Origin: Roseicitreum antarcticum
GTDB taxonomy: Bacteria > Pseudomonadota > Alphaproteobacteria > Rhodobacterales > Rhodobacteraceae
DNA length: 64,000 bases
NCBI RefSeq assembly: GCF_014681765.1
Contig: NZ_CP061498.1
Span: 248,001 to 312,000, forward strand
Reading direction: 5' to 3'
Below, one piece after another: positions 55,073-64,000 of the stretch; the stretch's first letter is position 1; every line of letters begins with the position of its first letter. Under the pieces are notes generated by a model, which did not search any database, was not told the DNA's origin, and worked only from the letters and a program-made list of their open reading frames with translations. A program made the position numbers and the translations under genes.

Positions 55073-56221
55073 TTAGTAGCCTGTCATCTCCAGGTAGCCG
55101 CGCCCCGTATGGCTGCCGGTGAAGCGCAGCGGTCCCTCCCAATAGGGAACGCGGGTGCCCATCCATGCCTGTGGGTTCAGCGGCGTGGTGGTGATGTCGA
55201 GGCCGCGTGTGGCCTCCTCTATCCGCCAGCCCACCGGGATCTCGCGCCCTGCAACGGTCGCGCGGGCGACGGGGGTGAAGCGCAGCGCGTTATGGGGCAG
55301 GGGCGCCGGCATGCCATCGGGGCTGATCCAGGTGCCCGAGGTAAAGCTGCCCCCTGTCCGGTCGCGCAGTTGAAACCCCATCAGCCGCGCGCCGTCTTCA
55401 AACGACAGCGATACCCAGTCCCACCCGGTCTGATCGGGGTCTAGCGGCTGGGACGACCATTCCCGGTCCAGCCAGCCCTGCCCGCTGACCTGCACGGGGC
55501 CGTCTGGCAAGGTCAGCGTACCGGTGACGCGGTAGAAGGGTTGCGAATAGTAATAGCTGGCCTGCCCGCGCTCAGATTTGATCGAATAGCCGCGCTGGCC
55601 GTGCAACACCAACGGGCCGCTGGCGACGAGCGACAAGTCATAGCGAAAATCGGGGCCGGAGGCGGCCAGGCGCAGGGCGTCCAACGGGTCGGCCTGCGGC
55701 GCGGCGGTGCTGCGCATTTCCCAATCGTCAATGGTCGCGGCGAAGGGGCTTAGGCGCACGCCTGCCTGGCCGATCCCGCCGCGCGCCAGCCTCTCTGCGC
55801 TGTAGTGCGCCGAGGCGGTGGTGACGCCCGCATGGCCCATCCAAAGCTGTGGGCTGGACCAGCCAGTGCCGTCGCCGTCTGTAGCGTCACTGCGACCCGT
55901 ATCGCGCTCTGCGCCGTCGCCGGGCGCGAGGGCAGAGCGGAACAGCGTCCATTGCACGCCATAGTCCTGACCGTCGTCGCCGCTCAGCGTGGCGGTCAGG
56001 TACCACCATTCGATCCGGTAAGCGGGATGCGCGCCGTGGTCTTGCGGGAAGCGCAGCGCGCGGTCCGGGTCTGGTGTGGCAAACCCGGTGACCGCATCGC
56101 CCAGACCCGCGAAGCCGCGCCCCGCGCCGTCCTGCGCCAAACCGCCGTTCTGCGCGGTCGCGCCACCTGCCACCAACAGCGTCAGCCCCACCAGCCCGAT
56201 GGTCCACCACCTATCGTTCAT
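55073..56221 (-). CDS. AttH/CrtC-like lipocalin-fold protein
   Basis: Secreted 382-aa protein with signal peptide (LVGLTLLVAGGATAQ). Two lipocalin-like halves of the AttH / carotenoid 1,2-hydratase-like family, with PQDHGAHPAYRIEWWYLTA, GVQWTLFRSAL, SQPFYRVTGTL and WLDREWSSQPLDPDQTGWDW. It overlaps the permease gene by 11 bases and belongs to an Att-type ABC operon, where it probably binds a lipophilic ligand in the periplasm. Confidence 0.88.
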   Translation of the reverse strand: MNDRWWTIGLVGLTLLVAGGATAQNGGLAQDGAGRGFAGLGDAVTGFATPDPDRALRFPQDHGAHPAYRIEWWYLTATLSGDDGQDYGVQWTLFRSALAPGDGAERDTGRSDATDGDGTGWSSPQLWMGHAGVTTASAHYSAERLARGGIGQAGVRLSPFAATIDDWEMRSTAAPQADPLDALRLAASGPDFRYDLSLVASGPLVLHGQRGYSIKSERGQASYYYSQPFYRVTGTLTLPDGPVQVSGQGWLDREWSSQPLDPDQTGWDWVSLSFEDGARLMGFQLRDRTGGSFTSGTWISPDGMPAPLPHNALRFTPVARATVAGREIPVGWRIEEATRGLDITTTPLNPQAWMGTRVPYWEGPLRFTGSHTGRGYLEMTGY

Positions 56222-58901
56222 TTGCGAATACCTTCAAAAGATCGACGGGTCGTGCGCGTGCCAATTGCCACGCCGGGATCAGCGCGGCCGCCCCCGCCGC
56301 CAGCAGCGCCCACAGGCCAAGCCGCAGCCAGTCGCCGGGGAAAAGGTGCATCGGCAGCCGCCAGCCGAAAGCTTGCACATTGATGACCGTCAGCAGCACC
56401 CATGCCAGTAACAGCCCCACCGGCAGCGCCAGCACCGCAGTCAGCGCTGCCAGCGCCAAGGTGCGGCCGAAGTCCAGCGCGGCCAGCCGGCGCCGCGTCA
56501 GCCCCATCGCCCAAAGGGGCGCAATCTGCCCCTGCCGTTGTCCGGCCAGCGTCAATAGACCTGCGAACAGCGCCGCCGCTGCGACTGCAAGCGTCAGCAC
56601 ATTCAGCGCGCGGGTGACGGTGAAGGTCTGTTCAAAGACCCGCAGCGACAGCGCCTTGATCTGCGCCTGATCTACCACTGCACTGGCGGGCAGGTCGAAA
56701 CGGTCGCGCAGCGCGGCGGCAAGCTGTTCGGTCCCTGCAGGATCAAGGCGCAAGGCGAATTGCCGCGCGGGCGCATCGGGGAAGGCACGGTTGAACAGCG
56801 CATCCGTCACGATGACTTGCGCACGCGGGTTGCCGTAATCGGAATAGACCCCCAGCACGGTCATCTGAGCGGGTTGCAGTGACGCTTGCCCAGTCGCCTG
56901 CCCAGTCGTTTGCCTGTTGTTTTCGGATCCGGGGACGCGCAGCCCCGGCACCGCAAGCGTCGCACCGGGCCAGAGCGATTGCCGCCGCGCCAGTTGCTCA
57001 TTCACCAATACCCCCTCGCCAAGGGCCAGTCGCGCCCAGACATCGGGCAGTGACTGCAACACCGGCCAGTGATCTCTATAGGTCGCATCATCGGCCACGC
57101 CATTGATCTGTGCGGGCGCCCCGAAGAGCGTCACATCCGTGGACCGCACGGGCAGTACCGCCTGCACGCGCGGGGTCAGCCAGTCGCGCAACTCGACCGC
57201 CTGCGCGTCGGTTTGCGCGGTCACATACAACTCGGCGGCAAGGCGTTGGTCCAGCCATCCGGTAAAGGTCAGCCGAAAGCCCGACACCATGGTGCCCACG
57301 CCGACATTGGCGGCAAGCGCCAGCATCAGGGCCATCAGCGCCACTGACAGGCTGGGCAGTTGTGCCCTGCTGTCGGCCCAGACCCATGCAGCAACCGGTC
57401 CGCGCGCGCCGCGTGCCAGCCCCACCAACACCGCGCGCAGCGCCAGCGGCAGCGCCAATGCGGCGGCCAGCAGCATCGCGGCCAGAAGCGCAAAACCCGC
57501 GATCAGCCCATTCCCCCACAGCGCCAACCCGCCCGCAAGCAGCGCCAGCGCACCCGCTGCCGCCCCTTGCAGCGCCAGTGCCCCGCCGCTGGCAGCGGCC
57601 CAGGCGCGAGGCTGCGCGCCCGCCAGCAGCGGCAGGCGCGCGATCTTCCATATCGCCCAGCCGGATGCCAGCGCCGCCCCGGCCAGCGCCATGCCCAGCC
57701 CCGATGCCAGCCACAAGGGCGAAACCGACAGCGACTGTGCCACCTGCGCGCCGTAAAGCCCGGACAATGTCGCCGCGACATCGGGCAGCAGCGCGCCTGC
57801 GATCAGATAGCCCAGCACCAATCCCGCGCCGCCCGCGACCAGCGTCAGCACCAGAAGCTCTGCCATCAGTAGCGCCATCAAGCGCCGCAAAGGCACCCCC
57901 AGCGCGCGCAGGGTGCGCAGCATTGGCCGACGCTGCGCATATGCCAGCCCAACGGCGGAATGAACGATCAAGAGGCCCACGGCAAAGGCAAGGAAGCCAA
58001 AGGCCGTCAGGTTCAGATGAAAACTGTCGGTCAGACTGACCATATCCGTCCCTGAATCCGCCGGGATGCGCCGTAGCTCTGGGCTGATCCGGGCCAGCGG
58101 CGGCAGCCCCAAGGGCTGGTCGGGGGCGATCAGCAGGTAGCCGATCTGCCCCGGGCGGCCCAGAAGCCTCTGCGCGATGCCAATGTCGGTCAGCACCGTG
58201 CCCGGCGGCAGGCCCGCACGCGCCAACAGGCGGGGCAGGGCGGCGGACGGTGTGCCGGTCCCGCTCTGCGTGTCGTCCGTGCGGGTGTCACTGCGCGGTT
58301 CAGGTGCGGCCTGCGGGCCTTCGCGGGGCCGATCTGCGGGCTGCGGCACTTTACGGCCATCGCCTGCGCCGTCCGTGCGCGCCGTGTCGTCGCCGAGCCG
58401 CGCGGGTTCCAGCGTAGCGGACAACGCGCCAATGCGGTCCAGTGTTTCGGGCGCTGCAAAGCCGATCCCGGGCGGGGTGATGAAGGCGGTAAGGTCGGGG
58501 GTGTCCGCGCCGTCTGCGCCCGCCAACAGCCCCGCGAGGCCATCGCCAGATCCCGGCCCCATCTGCGCGGGTGCAGTCAGCGGCTCGGTGCCGGTGATGG
58601 TCACGCGGGCTGCGCCAAGGGTCATCCGCCCCTCGAGCACCGGGCTGACCTGCCATCCGGCCCGGCGCAGCGCGACATATTGTGCCTGCGTCACCGGCCC
58701 GCCGTCGCGTGTCAGCCGGTCCAACTGCCCCGTCCCCAAAAGGTCGGCGGCGCGTGCATAGCTGGCGCGTGCCTCGGCGTTCAGCGCCTGCACGCCCGAC
58801 CAAAGCGCCGTGGACAACGCCAGCCCGATCAGCAGCGTCACGACTTGCAACGGATGCGCGCGCCAGTGTGACAAGAGGGCGGCAAGTGCGGCCCGGGTCA
58901 T
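56211..58901 (-). CDS. FtsX-family ABC permease (Att type)
   Basis: An 896-aa permease with two FtsX-like halves: an N-terminal helix and large periplasmic part, FtsX helices near residues 290-400, a second helix block near 440-520, and a final FtsX domain near 770-880 ending PAWQLARARPVDLLKVF. It resembles a single-chain version of the AttF/AttG pair. A MacB/LolC-type role in moving lipids or lipoproteins is likely. Confidence 0.85.
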   Translation of the reverse strand: MTRAALAALLSHWRAHPLQVVTLLIGLALSTALWSGVQALNAEARASYARAADLLGTGQLDRLTRDGGPVTQAQYVALRRAGWQVSPVLEGRMTLGAARVTITGTEPLTAPAQMGPGSGDGLAGLLAGADGADTPDLTAFITPPGIGFAAPETLDRIGALSATLEPARLGDDTARTDGAGDGRKVPQPADRPREGPQAAPEPRSDTRTDDTQSGTGTPSAALPRLLARAGLPPGTVLTDIGIAQRLLGRPGQIGYLLIAPDQPLGLPPLARISPELRRIPADSGTDMVSLTDSFHLNLTAFGFLAFAVGLLIVHSAVGLAYAQRRPMLRTLRALGVPLRRLMALLMAELLVLTLVAGGAGLVLGYLIAGALLPDVAATLSGLYGAQVAQSLSVSPLWLASGLGMALAGAALASGWAIWKIARLPLLAGAQPRAWAAASGGALALQGAAAGALALLAGGLALWGNGLIAGFALLAAMLLAAALALPLALRAVLVGLARGARGPVAAWVWADSRAQLPSLSVALMALMLALAANVGVGTMVSGFRLTFTGWLDQRLAAELYVTAQTDAQAVELRDWLTPRVQAVLPVRSTDVTLFGAPAQINGVADDATYRDHWPVLQSLPDVWARLALGEGVLVNEQLARRQSLWPGATLAVPGLRVPGSENNRQTTGQATGQASLQPAQMTVLGVYSDYGNPRAQVIVTDALFNRAFPDAPARQFALRLDPAGTEQLAAALRDRFDLPASAVVDQAQIKALSLRVFEQTFTVTRALNVLTLAVAAAALFAGLLTLAGQRQGQIAPLWAMGLTRRRLAALDFGRTLALAALTAVLALPVGLLLAWVLLTVINVQAFGWRLPMHLFPGDWLRLGLWALLAAGAAALIPAWQLARARPVDLLKVFANER

Positions 58902-58962
58902 CGGGCGGCCCCGGCGCGATCTGAAGCGCAGGTGCCGGGCACATCGCGGATCTTCGCGCCCG

Positions 58963-59628
58963 TCATGTCACTTCCACGATCTGGCCTGCGCGCAGGTGCA
59001 GCCGCCGGGTGCAGCGCGCCGCCAGCCGGGGGGAATGCGTGACCATCAAAAGTCCGGCGCCGGCACCCGCCACCCCGTCCAACAACAGCGACAGAACCGC
59101 ATCGCCCGTCGCCTCATCCAAATTGCCCGTCGGCTCATCTGCCAGCACCAGCGCGGGCGCAGCGGCAAGGGTCCGGCCAATCGCCACCCGCTGTTGCTGA
59201 CCGCCCGACAGGTTTTCAGGGTAGCGCGTCAACAGGTCCGACAGGCCCAGCCGCGCTGCCACTTCCGCTGTGCGCGCCGGATCCTCGCGCCCCGCAAGCC
59301 GCGCCTGAAACGCCAGATTTGCCTCGACACTCATCGAGGCGATCAGGTTGAATTGTTGGAACACCAGCCCGATGGTCCCCCGTCGCAGGGCGGCGCGTGC
59401 GGAATCGGATTGCCCGGTCACGGGACGGTCCGCGACATGGATGGTGCCGCTGTCCACCCGGTCCAGCCCGGCGCATAGGTGCAACAGCGTGCTTTTGCCG
59501 CTGCCGCTGTCGCCGGTCAGCGCCACACTCTCGCCCCGCGCCAAATGCAACGATACCCCGCGCAACACGCGCAGCGCGCCCTCCTGCGTGGCAAAGGACT
59601 TGGCGACGGATTCAACGCGCAGCAACAT
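58963..59628 (-). CDS. ABC transporter ATP-binding protein (LolD/MacB type)
   Basis: A 221-aa ATPase: Walker A TGDSGSGKSTLLHL, Q loop VFQQFNLI, signature LSGGQQQRVAIGR, Walker B ALVLADEPTGNLDE, switch THSP. First gene of the - strand operon with the permease and AttH-like protein. The ATG at 59628 was chosen over an upstream in-frame start at 59679. Confidence 0.94.
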   Translation of the reverse strand: MLLRVESVAKSFATQEGALRVLRGVSLHLARGESVALTGDSGSGKSTLLHLCAGLDRVDSGTIHVADRPVTGQSDSARAALRRGTIGLVFQQFNLIASMSVEANLAFQARLAGREDPARTAEVAARLGLSDLLTRYPENLSGGQQQRVAIGRTLAAAPALVLADEPTGNLDEATGDAVLSLLLDGVAGAGAGLLMVTHSPRLAARCTRRLHLRAGQIVEVT

Positions 59629-59798
59629 GAAGCCCCCTTCGGTTGACGTCGTACCTAGCACATCGCGGCCCCGCGCCAACAGTCAAGCTGGATCTGCGCG
59701 TAAATGCACAGACTTGGCGCGAAATCATAGGTTTATACGCAAAAATGTCAGTGTATATTTCCAGCATCAAAAGCGCGACCACCACCACAGGAGGCACC

Positions 59799-60719
59799 AT
59801 GTCACACGCAACTTCCCTGCTGCCCATTGCCGGGCTGCACCATGTTACTGCAATCTCTGGGGCGCCGCAGCGCAATGTCGATTTCTATACTGGGGCCATC
59901 GGGCAGCGGCTGGTCAAGAAAACCGTAAATTTCGATGATCCGGGTACGTATCATCTGTATTACGGCGATTACGACGCCAATCCGGGGTCGATCCTGACCT
60001 TCTTTCCCTATGTTGGCGCGAAGCCGGGGCGCACGGGTGCAGGTATGGCGCGGTCCTTCGCTTACAGCATCCGCCCGCAGGATTTTGACGCGCTTGCCGA
60101 CCGGCTGGAGGGGGTTTCCACCCGTGCCGACCGCTTCGGCGACAAGGTTTTGCAGGTGACCGACCCGGATGGGCAGATGCTGGAATTCATCACAGACACC
60201 CATGCGGCAGAAGCGCCCGGCGCGTTCCATTCTGCCGCGCTGTGGTCGGCCGCGCCCGAGAAGACCGCGCGCATCCTGACCGAGGCTTTCGGCTATGCCG
60301 AGGTTGGATCAGAGCGCGGGGAGGGTGGTGAATGGCTGCGCCTTGCCCTTCCGGACAGCGGCACAGGCAAGATTATCGACCTGTGGCGCGCAGACACCGC
60401 CCTGCGCGCGCAGCCCGGGGCAGGGACGATACACCACATCGCGTTCCGCGCCAGCGACAACGACAATCAAGATGAGCTCCGCGAGAAACTGCTTTCGATG
60501 GGTCAGCAGGTCACCCCACGCATCGACCGGCAGTATTTCAACGCGATATACTTCCGCGAGCCCGGTGGTGTGTTGTTCGAGGTGGCGACCGATCAGCCTG
60601 GTTTTACCATTGATGAGCCGTTAGAAACCCTGGGCACGGCGTTGAAACTGCCGCCGCAATATGAGGCGCAGCGCGCCCAGATCGAGGCGCATCTGCCCCC
60701 GGTCAAGGTGTCGGCATGA
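59799..60719 (+). CDS. VOC-family ring-cleaving dioxygenase, MhqO-like
   Basis: Vicinal-oxygen-chelate (glyoxalase/bleomycin resistance/extradiol dioxygenase) protein, 306 aa, two VOC modules: GLHHVTAISGAPQRNVDFYT and TIHHIAFRASDNDNQDELRE, with REPGGVLFEVATDQPGFT carrying the metal Glu. The pairing with a MhqD-like hydrolase points to quinone/electrophile detoxification. GGAGG precedes the ATG at 59799. Confidence 0.88.
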   Translation: MSHATSLLPIAGLHHVTAISGAPQRNVDFYTGAIGQRLVKKTVNFDDPGTYHLYYGDYDANPGSILTFFPYVGAKPGRTGAGMARSFAYSIRPQDFDALADRLEGVSTRADRFGDKVLQVTDPDGQMLEFITDTHAAEAPGAFHSAALWSAAPEKTARILTEAFGYAEVGSERGEGGEWLRLALPDSGTGKIIDLWRADTALRAQPGAGTIHHIAFRASDNDNQDELREKLLSMGQQVTPRIDRQYFNAIYFREPGGVLFEVATDQPGFTIDEPLETLGTALKLPPQYEAQRAQIEAHLPPVKVSA

Positions 60720-61390
60720 GCCGGGCAGACCCGCATGCCGATGCCCAGATCCTGCGCGCCGGACCCTCGGGTGCAGCGCGCGGTCTGGTGCTCATCCACG
60801 GGCGGGGTGCACAGGCGTCCGATATTGCGGGGCTGGCGATGCAATTCGCGCCCGCTGATACCGCTGTCGCTGCACCGCAGGCTGCCGGAAGTTCGTGGTG
60901 GCCAGTCAGCTTCCTGGCGCCCGATGCGGTGCTGGCGCCTTGGGTCGCGTCAGCAATCGGCGCTGTGGACCGGGCTGTAGAGGCATTGGTGAAGGCGGGC
61001 TTGCCGCAGGAACGGGTTGGACTTGCCGGGTTTTCGCAAGGAGCCTGTCTGGCGCTGGAATATGCCGCCCGGCGCGGCGGACGTTGGCATTCGGTGTTGG
61101 CACTTTCAGGCGGGCTGGTTGGCACTGGCGATGCAAGCGATCCCCTGGAACGGGATGCACTTTATGGCCACCGCGATAAGGCGTTCGACTATGAGAAGCA
61201 CCTAGAAGATGTGCCAGTTCTGCTGGCCTGCCACGATCGCGATCCGCATATTCCCGCCGCACGCGTGCGCCGCAGTGCCGAAGTGTTGGGCGCTATGGGT
61301 GCCGGTGTGACGACGCGCCTGCATCCCGGCGCGCAGCACGGGATGGGGCCGGGCGATGACGCGGCAGTCAGGACGCTTTGGCAGGGCTGA
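60716..61390 (+). CDS. Phospholipase/carboxylesterase, MhqD-like
   Basis: Serine hydrolase (224 aa) of the phospholipase/carboxylesterase family. Nucleophile GFSQG (S107), acid Asp in CHDRDPHIP and His in HPGAQHGMG. The start overlaps the previous stop (ATGA). With the upstream VOC gene it forms an mhqOD-like pair. Confidence 0.88.
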   Translation: MSRADPHADAQILRAGPSGAARGLVLIHGRGAQASDIAGLAMQFAPADTAVAAPQAAGSSWWPVSFLAPDAVLAPWVASAIGAVDRAVEALVKAGLPQERVGLAGFSQGACLALEYAARRGGRWHSVLALSGGLVGTGDASDPLERDALYGHRDKAFDYEKHLEDVPVLLACHDRDPHIPAARVRRSAEVLGAMGAGVTTRLHPGAQHGMGPGDDAAVRTLWQG

Positions 61391-61746
61391 GGCTGGGGCC
61401 GCCCCGGTCTGGAACATCCCCGGCGCTTTTGGAGCGTATGATGCGCCCAAGGCCGCTGGCAGTGGCCTTTATGATGCCTGGACGCGGGGTGTCATCTTGA
61501 TGGGTTGTGCGGGGCTGTGCGGATTTTCCACGGCGCTGGCGCTTCCACGTATGACCTTAGCGTGCGGCTTGCTGCTGGGCCATACGGCAGTTCTTTCGGG
61601 CCGCGGTATCGGGCCGGTCGCCCGACGACCCGCTTCTGGATTGGGCCGGTCGTCCCTTTGTGCCGATTGACAAATTGCTTCGTCTTCAATTTGGTCGGCA
61701 TGCTCGCCCCGCGTTCAGTCCGCCTGGCGATCTCACTGTCACACGC
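61391..61746. other. Convergent spacer with a hairpin
   Basis: No gene. GACGACC (61624-61630) and GGTCGTC (61648-61654) form a 7-bp dyad, and GGGCCGGTCG is present twice (61611, 61643). No T run, so a weak terminator at best. Confidence 0.4.
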
Positions 61747-62760
61747 TCACTTAGCCACCGCAGTACCGCGCCGCCGGTCCACGGCAGTCATACGCCCGCG
61801 TCCTGACCGTTTGGAGGCATAGAGCGCGCCATCCGCCTCGGACAGCAGCAGATCGGGCGAGGGCATGTCATATTGATGGGAAAGGATCGCGCCGATGCTG
61901 GCGGAAATCCGGCACTCTCCCCCGCCATCTACCACGATCGGCTCCTCCAGGGCGCTGATGATCCGGGCCGAGGTCTTGTTGATCACCCGCAGGTCGGACA
62001 GGCCCGGCAGAAGCATCACGAATTCATCCCCGCCGACCCGCGCTACCGTGTCGCCGCGTCGCGTCTCTGCGCGCAGCACGTCGGCCACGCGGTTCAGCAC
62101 ACGGTCGCCCGCAGCATGGCCATAGGTGTCATTGACCTCCTTAAAATAGTCGAGGTCCAGATGTAGCAGCGCGAAATGCTGATCCGCTGCCAGCAGCAAC
62201 TGCATTTCCGCATTCAGCGCACGACGGTTGCCAAGGCCGGTCAGCGCGTCAGTCACCGCCTCGGTGGCGGCGCGCGACCTGGCGTCTTCCAATCGTTTGG
62301 CCATTTGCCCGAGTTCCACCAGCACGGCGGTCTTCGCTTCGATCAGGTAGAGCATTTCCACGGTCAGGTCGGTCTGAGCGAAGTCGGCGCTGGTCAGGGC
62401 GTGGGTCTGCACGGCCTCGGCGATATGAATCCCGAAGGACAGGTTCAAAAGCCAGCCTGCCCCCTCCGCCAGCGCGACGGCCTGCCCCTTGAAATCCGTG
62501 CCCGGTGGCGCAGCCAGTGTCAGGCGCAGCCGCGACCCGGCAGCCGTTGTGAACCCTGCCAGGCCAGTCGGCCGCTTGAGGTGGAACACGGCGCTGAAGT
62601 GCTGGCCGATCAGCGCGGGCAGGGCGCAGATTTTCGCGATGGTCGGCCCCGCGCCGGTGATGACGCCCGTGTGGTCAAGGATCAGGTGCATCGGCATCAC
62701 CTGCGCCATTGCCCTGTGCGGGATCTGGAAGGGATCGGCAGTGGCGGCGGTGCGCATCAC
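61747..62760 (-). CDS. Diguanylate cyclase with HNOBA-like sensor domain
   Basis: A 337-aa protein. The N-terminal ~140 residues (MHLILDHTGVITGAGPTIAK, FAQTDLTVEMLYLIEAKTAV) resemble the HNOBA (heme-NO-binding-associated) domain, followed by a short coiled coil. The GGDEF domain has the inhibitory site RRGD and active site RVGGDEF, so it probably makes cyclic di-GMP. Its start overlaps the H-NOX stop by four bases. Confidence 0.9.
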   Translation of the reverse strand: MMRTAATADPFQIPHRAMAQVMPMHLILDHTGVITGAGPTIAKICALPALIGQHFSAVFHLKRPTGLAGFTTAAGSRLRLTLAAPPGTDFKGQAVALAEGAGWLLNLSFGIHIAEAVQTHALTSADFAQTDLTVEMLYLIEAKTAVLVELGQMAKRLEDARSRAATEAVTDALTGLGNRRALNAEMQLLLAADQHFALLHLDLDYFKEVNDTYGHAAGDRVLNRVADVLRAETRRGDTVARVGGDEFVMLLPGLSDLRVINKTSARIISALEEPIVVDGGGECRISASIGAILSHQYDMPSPDLLLSEADGALYASKRSGRGRMTAVDRRRGTAVAK

Positions 62761-63368
62761 GACAGAGCACCCGCCGCCAGATCGAACTGCCGTCCCGCCG
62801 CGTAGGAGGCGTCCAGCACCCGGATCGACAGGGTTTCGCGGTTGGGGCCCAGCGTCCAGGCGTCTGCTTGATGCGCAGGGTCATCGACCATGATGAGAAC
62901 GCCGTAATCGTCAGCCAGAGCGCGTAATAACCCGGCCAGCACGAAGGAATACCCCGGCATTGTACTGGTGGAGCGCAGGGTGAAGGCGCCGTCGCGGCAA
63001 TCAGTCAGGTCCATATGCGGCAGGCCCAGATCAGGTACCGCCAGCCGCGCGCGATCTGGAAGATCCTCGATTGAATACAGGAAATCAGTGAAATCCACCC
63101 CGCCAAAGCGCAGCAGGCGCCGCAGTCGTTCAAACCGGGGGTGGGAGACCAGATAGGTGCCGATATCTTCCAAAACCTCGCTGCGGGGGCGGTTCAACCG
63201 GTCGGTGGCGGCAGTCAGGATGTCATCGACGCAGCTATCGTCATAGATCAGCATGGATTCGAAGCTCCGTGCCTCCAACTTCGCCTGCCGGGTGATGCCG
63301 TCCCACATGGCAGGGCCGTAGGTGTCGGCAAAGAACCCTTGCAGTGCCTTGAATATCAAACCATGCAT
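62757..63368 (-). CDS. H-NOX-fold (HNOB) sensor protein, heme-site residues altered
   Basis: A 203-aa H-NOX fold protein: MHGLIFKALQGFFADTYGPA, EDIGTYLVSHPRFERLRRLL and RLAVPDLGLPHMDL. In classical H-NOX the proximal heme His lies in the segment after the FL helix; here the aligned residue is Pro (P104 in EDLPDRARL). The YxSxR heme-propionate motif also appears replaced (RSTST, about 132-136). It is coupled to the cyclase, suggesting a signal other than NO or heme. The alignment is by eye. Confidence 0.85.
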   Translation of the reverse strand: MHGLIFKALQGFFADTYGPAMWDGITRQAKLEARSFESMLIYDDSCVDDILTAATDRLNRPRSEVLEDIGTYLVSHPRFERLRRLLRFGGVDFTDFLYSIEDLPDRARLAVPDLGLPHMDLTDCRDGAFTLRSTSTMPGYSFVLAGLLRALADDYGVLIMVDDPAHQADAWTLGPNRETLSIRVLDASYAAGRQFDLAAGALS

Positions 63369-63649
63369 GACCTGAGCCCCCTGTGCCGCAGGGGAATCTC
63401 TACGGCTAAGATGTTAACAACCGCTGAATGCCTGCGCGCAATCATGAGGCCACCCCCGACAGAGGTGCCCAATTGCAGCGCGCACGGCATCCCGGTTCGG
63501 GCCCGGTGCGCTTCAGCCTCCACCCTGTAGCCATATATGATTAAGTCCTGCACACCTCCTCAGGTCCGGCAAGCGTGGCGACGGTGACGCCGCATCCGGT
63601 AAGCGTTGTCCAACTGACGCTGGCCCTGCCACCCGCGCCGCGACGCGGG

Positions 63650-64000
63650 TCACTCCAGTCCAAGCAGATCCGGCAAATGGCCGATGTCAGGCGCCAGAAG
63701 GTCAGCCATGGGCGAGAGATCTGCTGCCTTGGCAATGCCGGTCAGTACCGCCATGGTCATCATGCCCGCTGCCCGCCCGGCGGTCAGGTCGTGCAGACTG
63801 TCGCCGACCATCAGCACCGCAGCGCTGTCATGCCCCGTGGCGCGCGCGAACGCGTGCAGCATGTCGGGTGCGGGTTTCGGCGTGAACCCCGAGTCGTAGC
63901 CCAGCACCTGGTCGAACTGGTCGCTGATACCTGCGCGGTCGAGGTGCATGTGCGCCGCACTTTCAGCATCATTGGTGGCGATGCCCAGCACCAGCCCATG
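63650..64000 (-). CDS. HAD-family phosphatase, partial (phosphoglycolate phosphatase-like)
   Basis: C-terminal part of a HAD hydrolase; the N-terminus lies beyond the window edge. Visible: motif II Thr in LGIATNDAES, motif III Lys in FTPKPAPDMLHAFAR and motif IV Asp residues in VGDSLHDLTAG. Probably phosphoglycolate phosphatase or a similar phosphatase. The 281 bases between this and the H-NOX gene hold nothing recognised. Confidence 0.85.
   Translation of the reverse strand, partial: HGLVLGIATNDAESAAHMHLDRAGISDQFDQVLGYDSGFTPKPAPDMLHAFARATGHDSAAVLMVGDSLHDLTAGRAAGMMTMAVLTGIAKAADLSPMADLLAPDIGHLPDLLGLE

Noticed and set aside
59734-59757. TATAC...GTATA dyad before the MhqO-like gene
   Set aside because: Arms only five bases and no clear promoter fit, so not listed as an operator.

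Overview
The window is about 64 kb of high-GC alphaproteobacterial chromosome. It most likely comes from a member of the Rhodobacterales (Rhodobacteraceae, roseobacter type). The reasons are a full-length Rhodobacter-type gene transfer agent (GTA) cluster with cysE just behind it, a DUF2312/GapR gene, a pyruvate dehydrogenase operon whose E1-beta carries its own lipoyl domain, an Att-type ABC/lipocalin operon, and FtsZ with the alphaproteobacterial C-terminal tail.

Layout. 0.1-6.4 kb: division and envelope genes ftsZ, lpxC, bamD, recN and a small lipoprotein. 6.5-21.9 kb: the GTA operon, orfg1 to orfg15 plus the trailing rcc01699-like gene, all on the + strand, with a promoter and a terminator-like leader hairpin in front. 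The largest gene, orfg15, is split by a one-base frameshift near 18,708. 21.9-23.2 kb: a 25-bp tandem repeat and cysE with a palindromic promoter. 23.2-27.4 kb (- strand): pdhC, pdhB, pdhA and an FtsB-like gene. 27.6-29.6 kb: a small membrane protein, gapR, and a Rhodobacterales protein of unknown function. 29.8 kb: tRNA-Thr(TGT).

29.9-40.2 kb is an island-like block of visibly lower GC beside the tRNA. It holds a LacI-type regulator, a tripartite tricarboxylate-type transporter (tctCBA), an alpha/beta hydrolase, and ltnD, otnK, otnC and otnI for four-carbon sugar acids (threonate/erythronate), followed by a TSUP permease. The structural genes are translationally coupled, and two LacI-like operators lie 21 bp apart at the promoter. 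After a gene-poor degenerate stretch comes a GAF-PAS hybrid histidine kinase.

42.5-64 kb is housekeeping-like: recJ, a TSUP permease, an FAH-family hydrolase, a HerA/DUF853 ATPase, a probable small RNA with an orphan terminator, an IalB-like protein, radA, cvpA, purF, homoserine dehydrogenase, the Att-like ABC operon, an MhqO/MhqD-like pair, a diguanylate cyclase coupled to an H-NOX-fold protein that seems to lack the heme-ligand residues, and a HAD phosphatase cut by the window edge.

The observations most worth following are the GTA leader attenuator, the orfg15 frameshift, the hairpins isolating the capsid gene, the tetronate island with its dual operators and possible lactonase, the orphan-terminator sRNA, and the heme-motif-deficient H-NOX/GGDEF pair. 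All GC and similarity statements are by eye; no searches were run.
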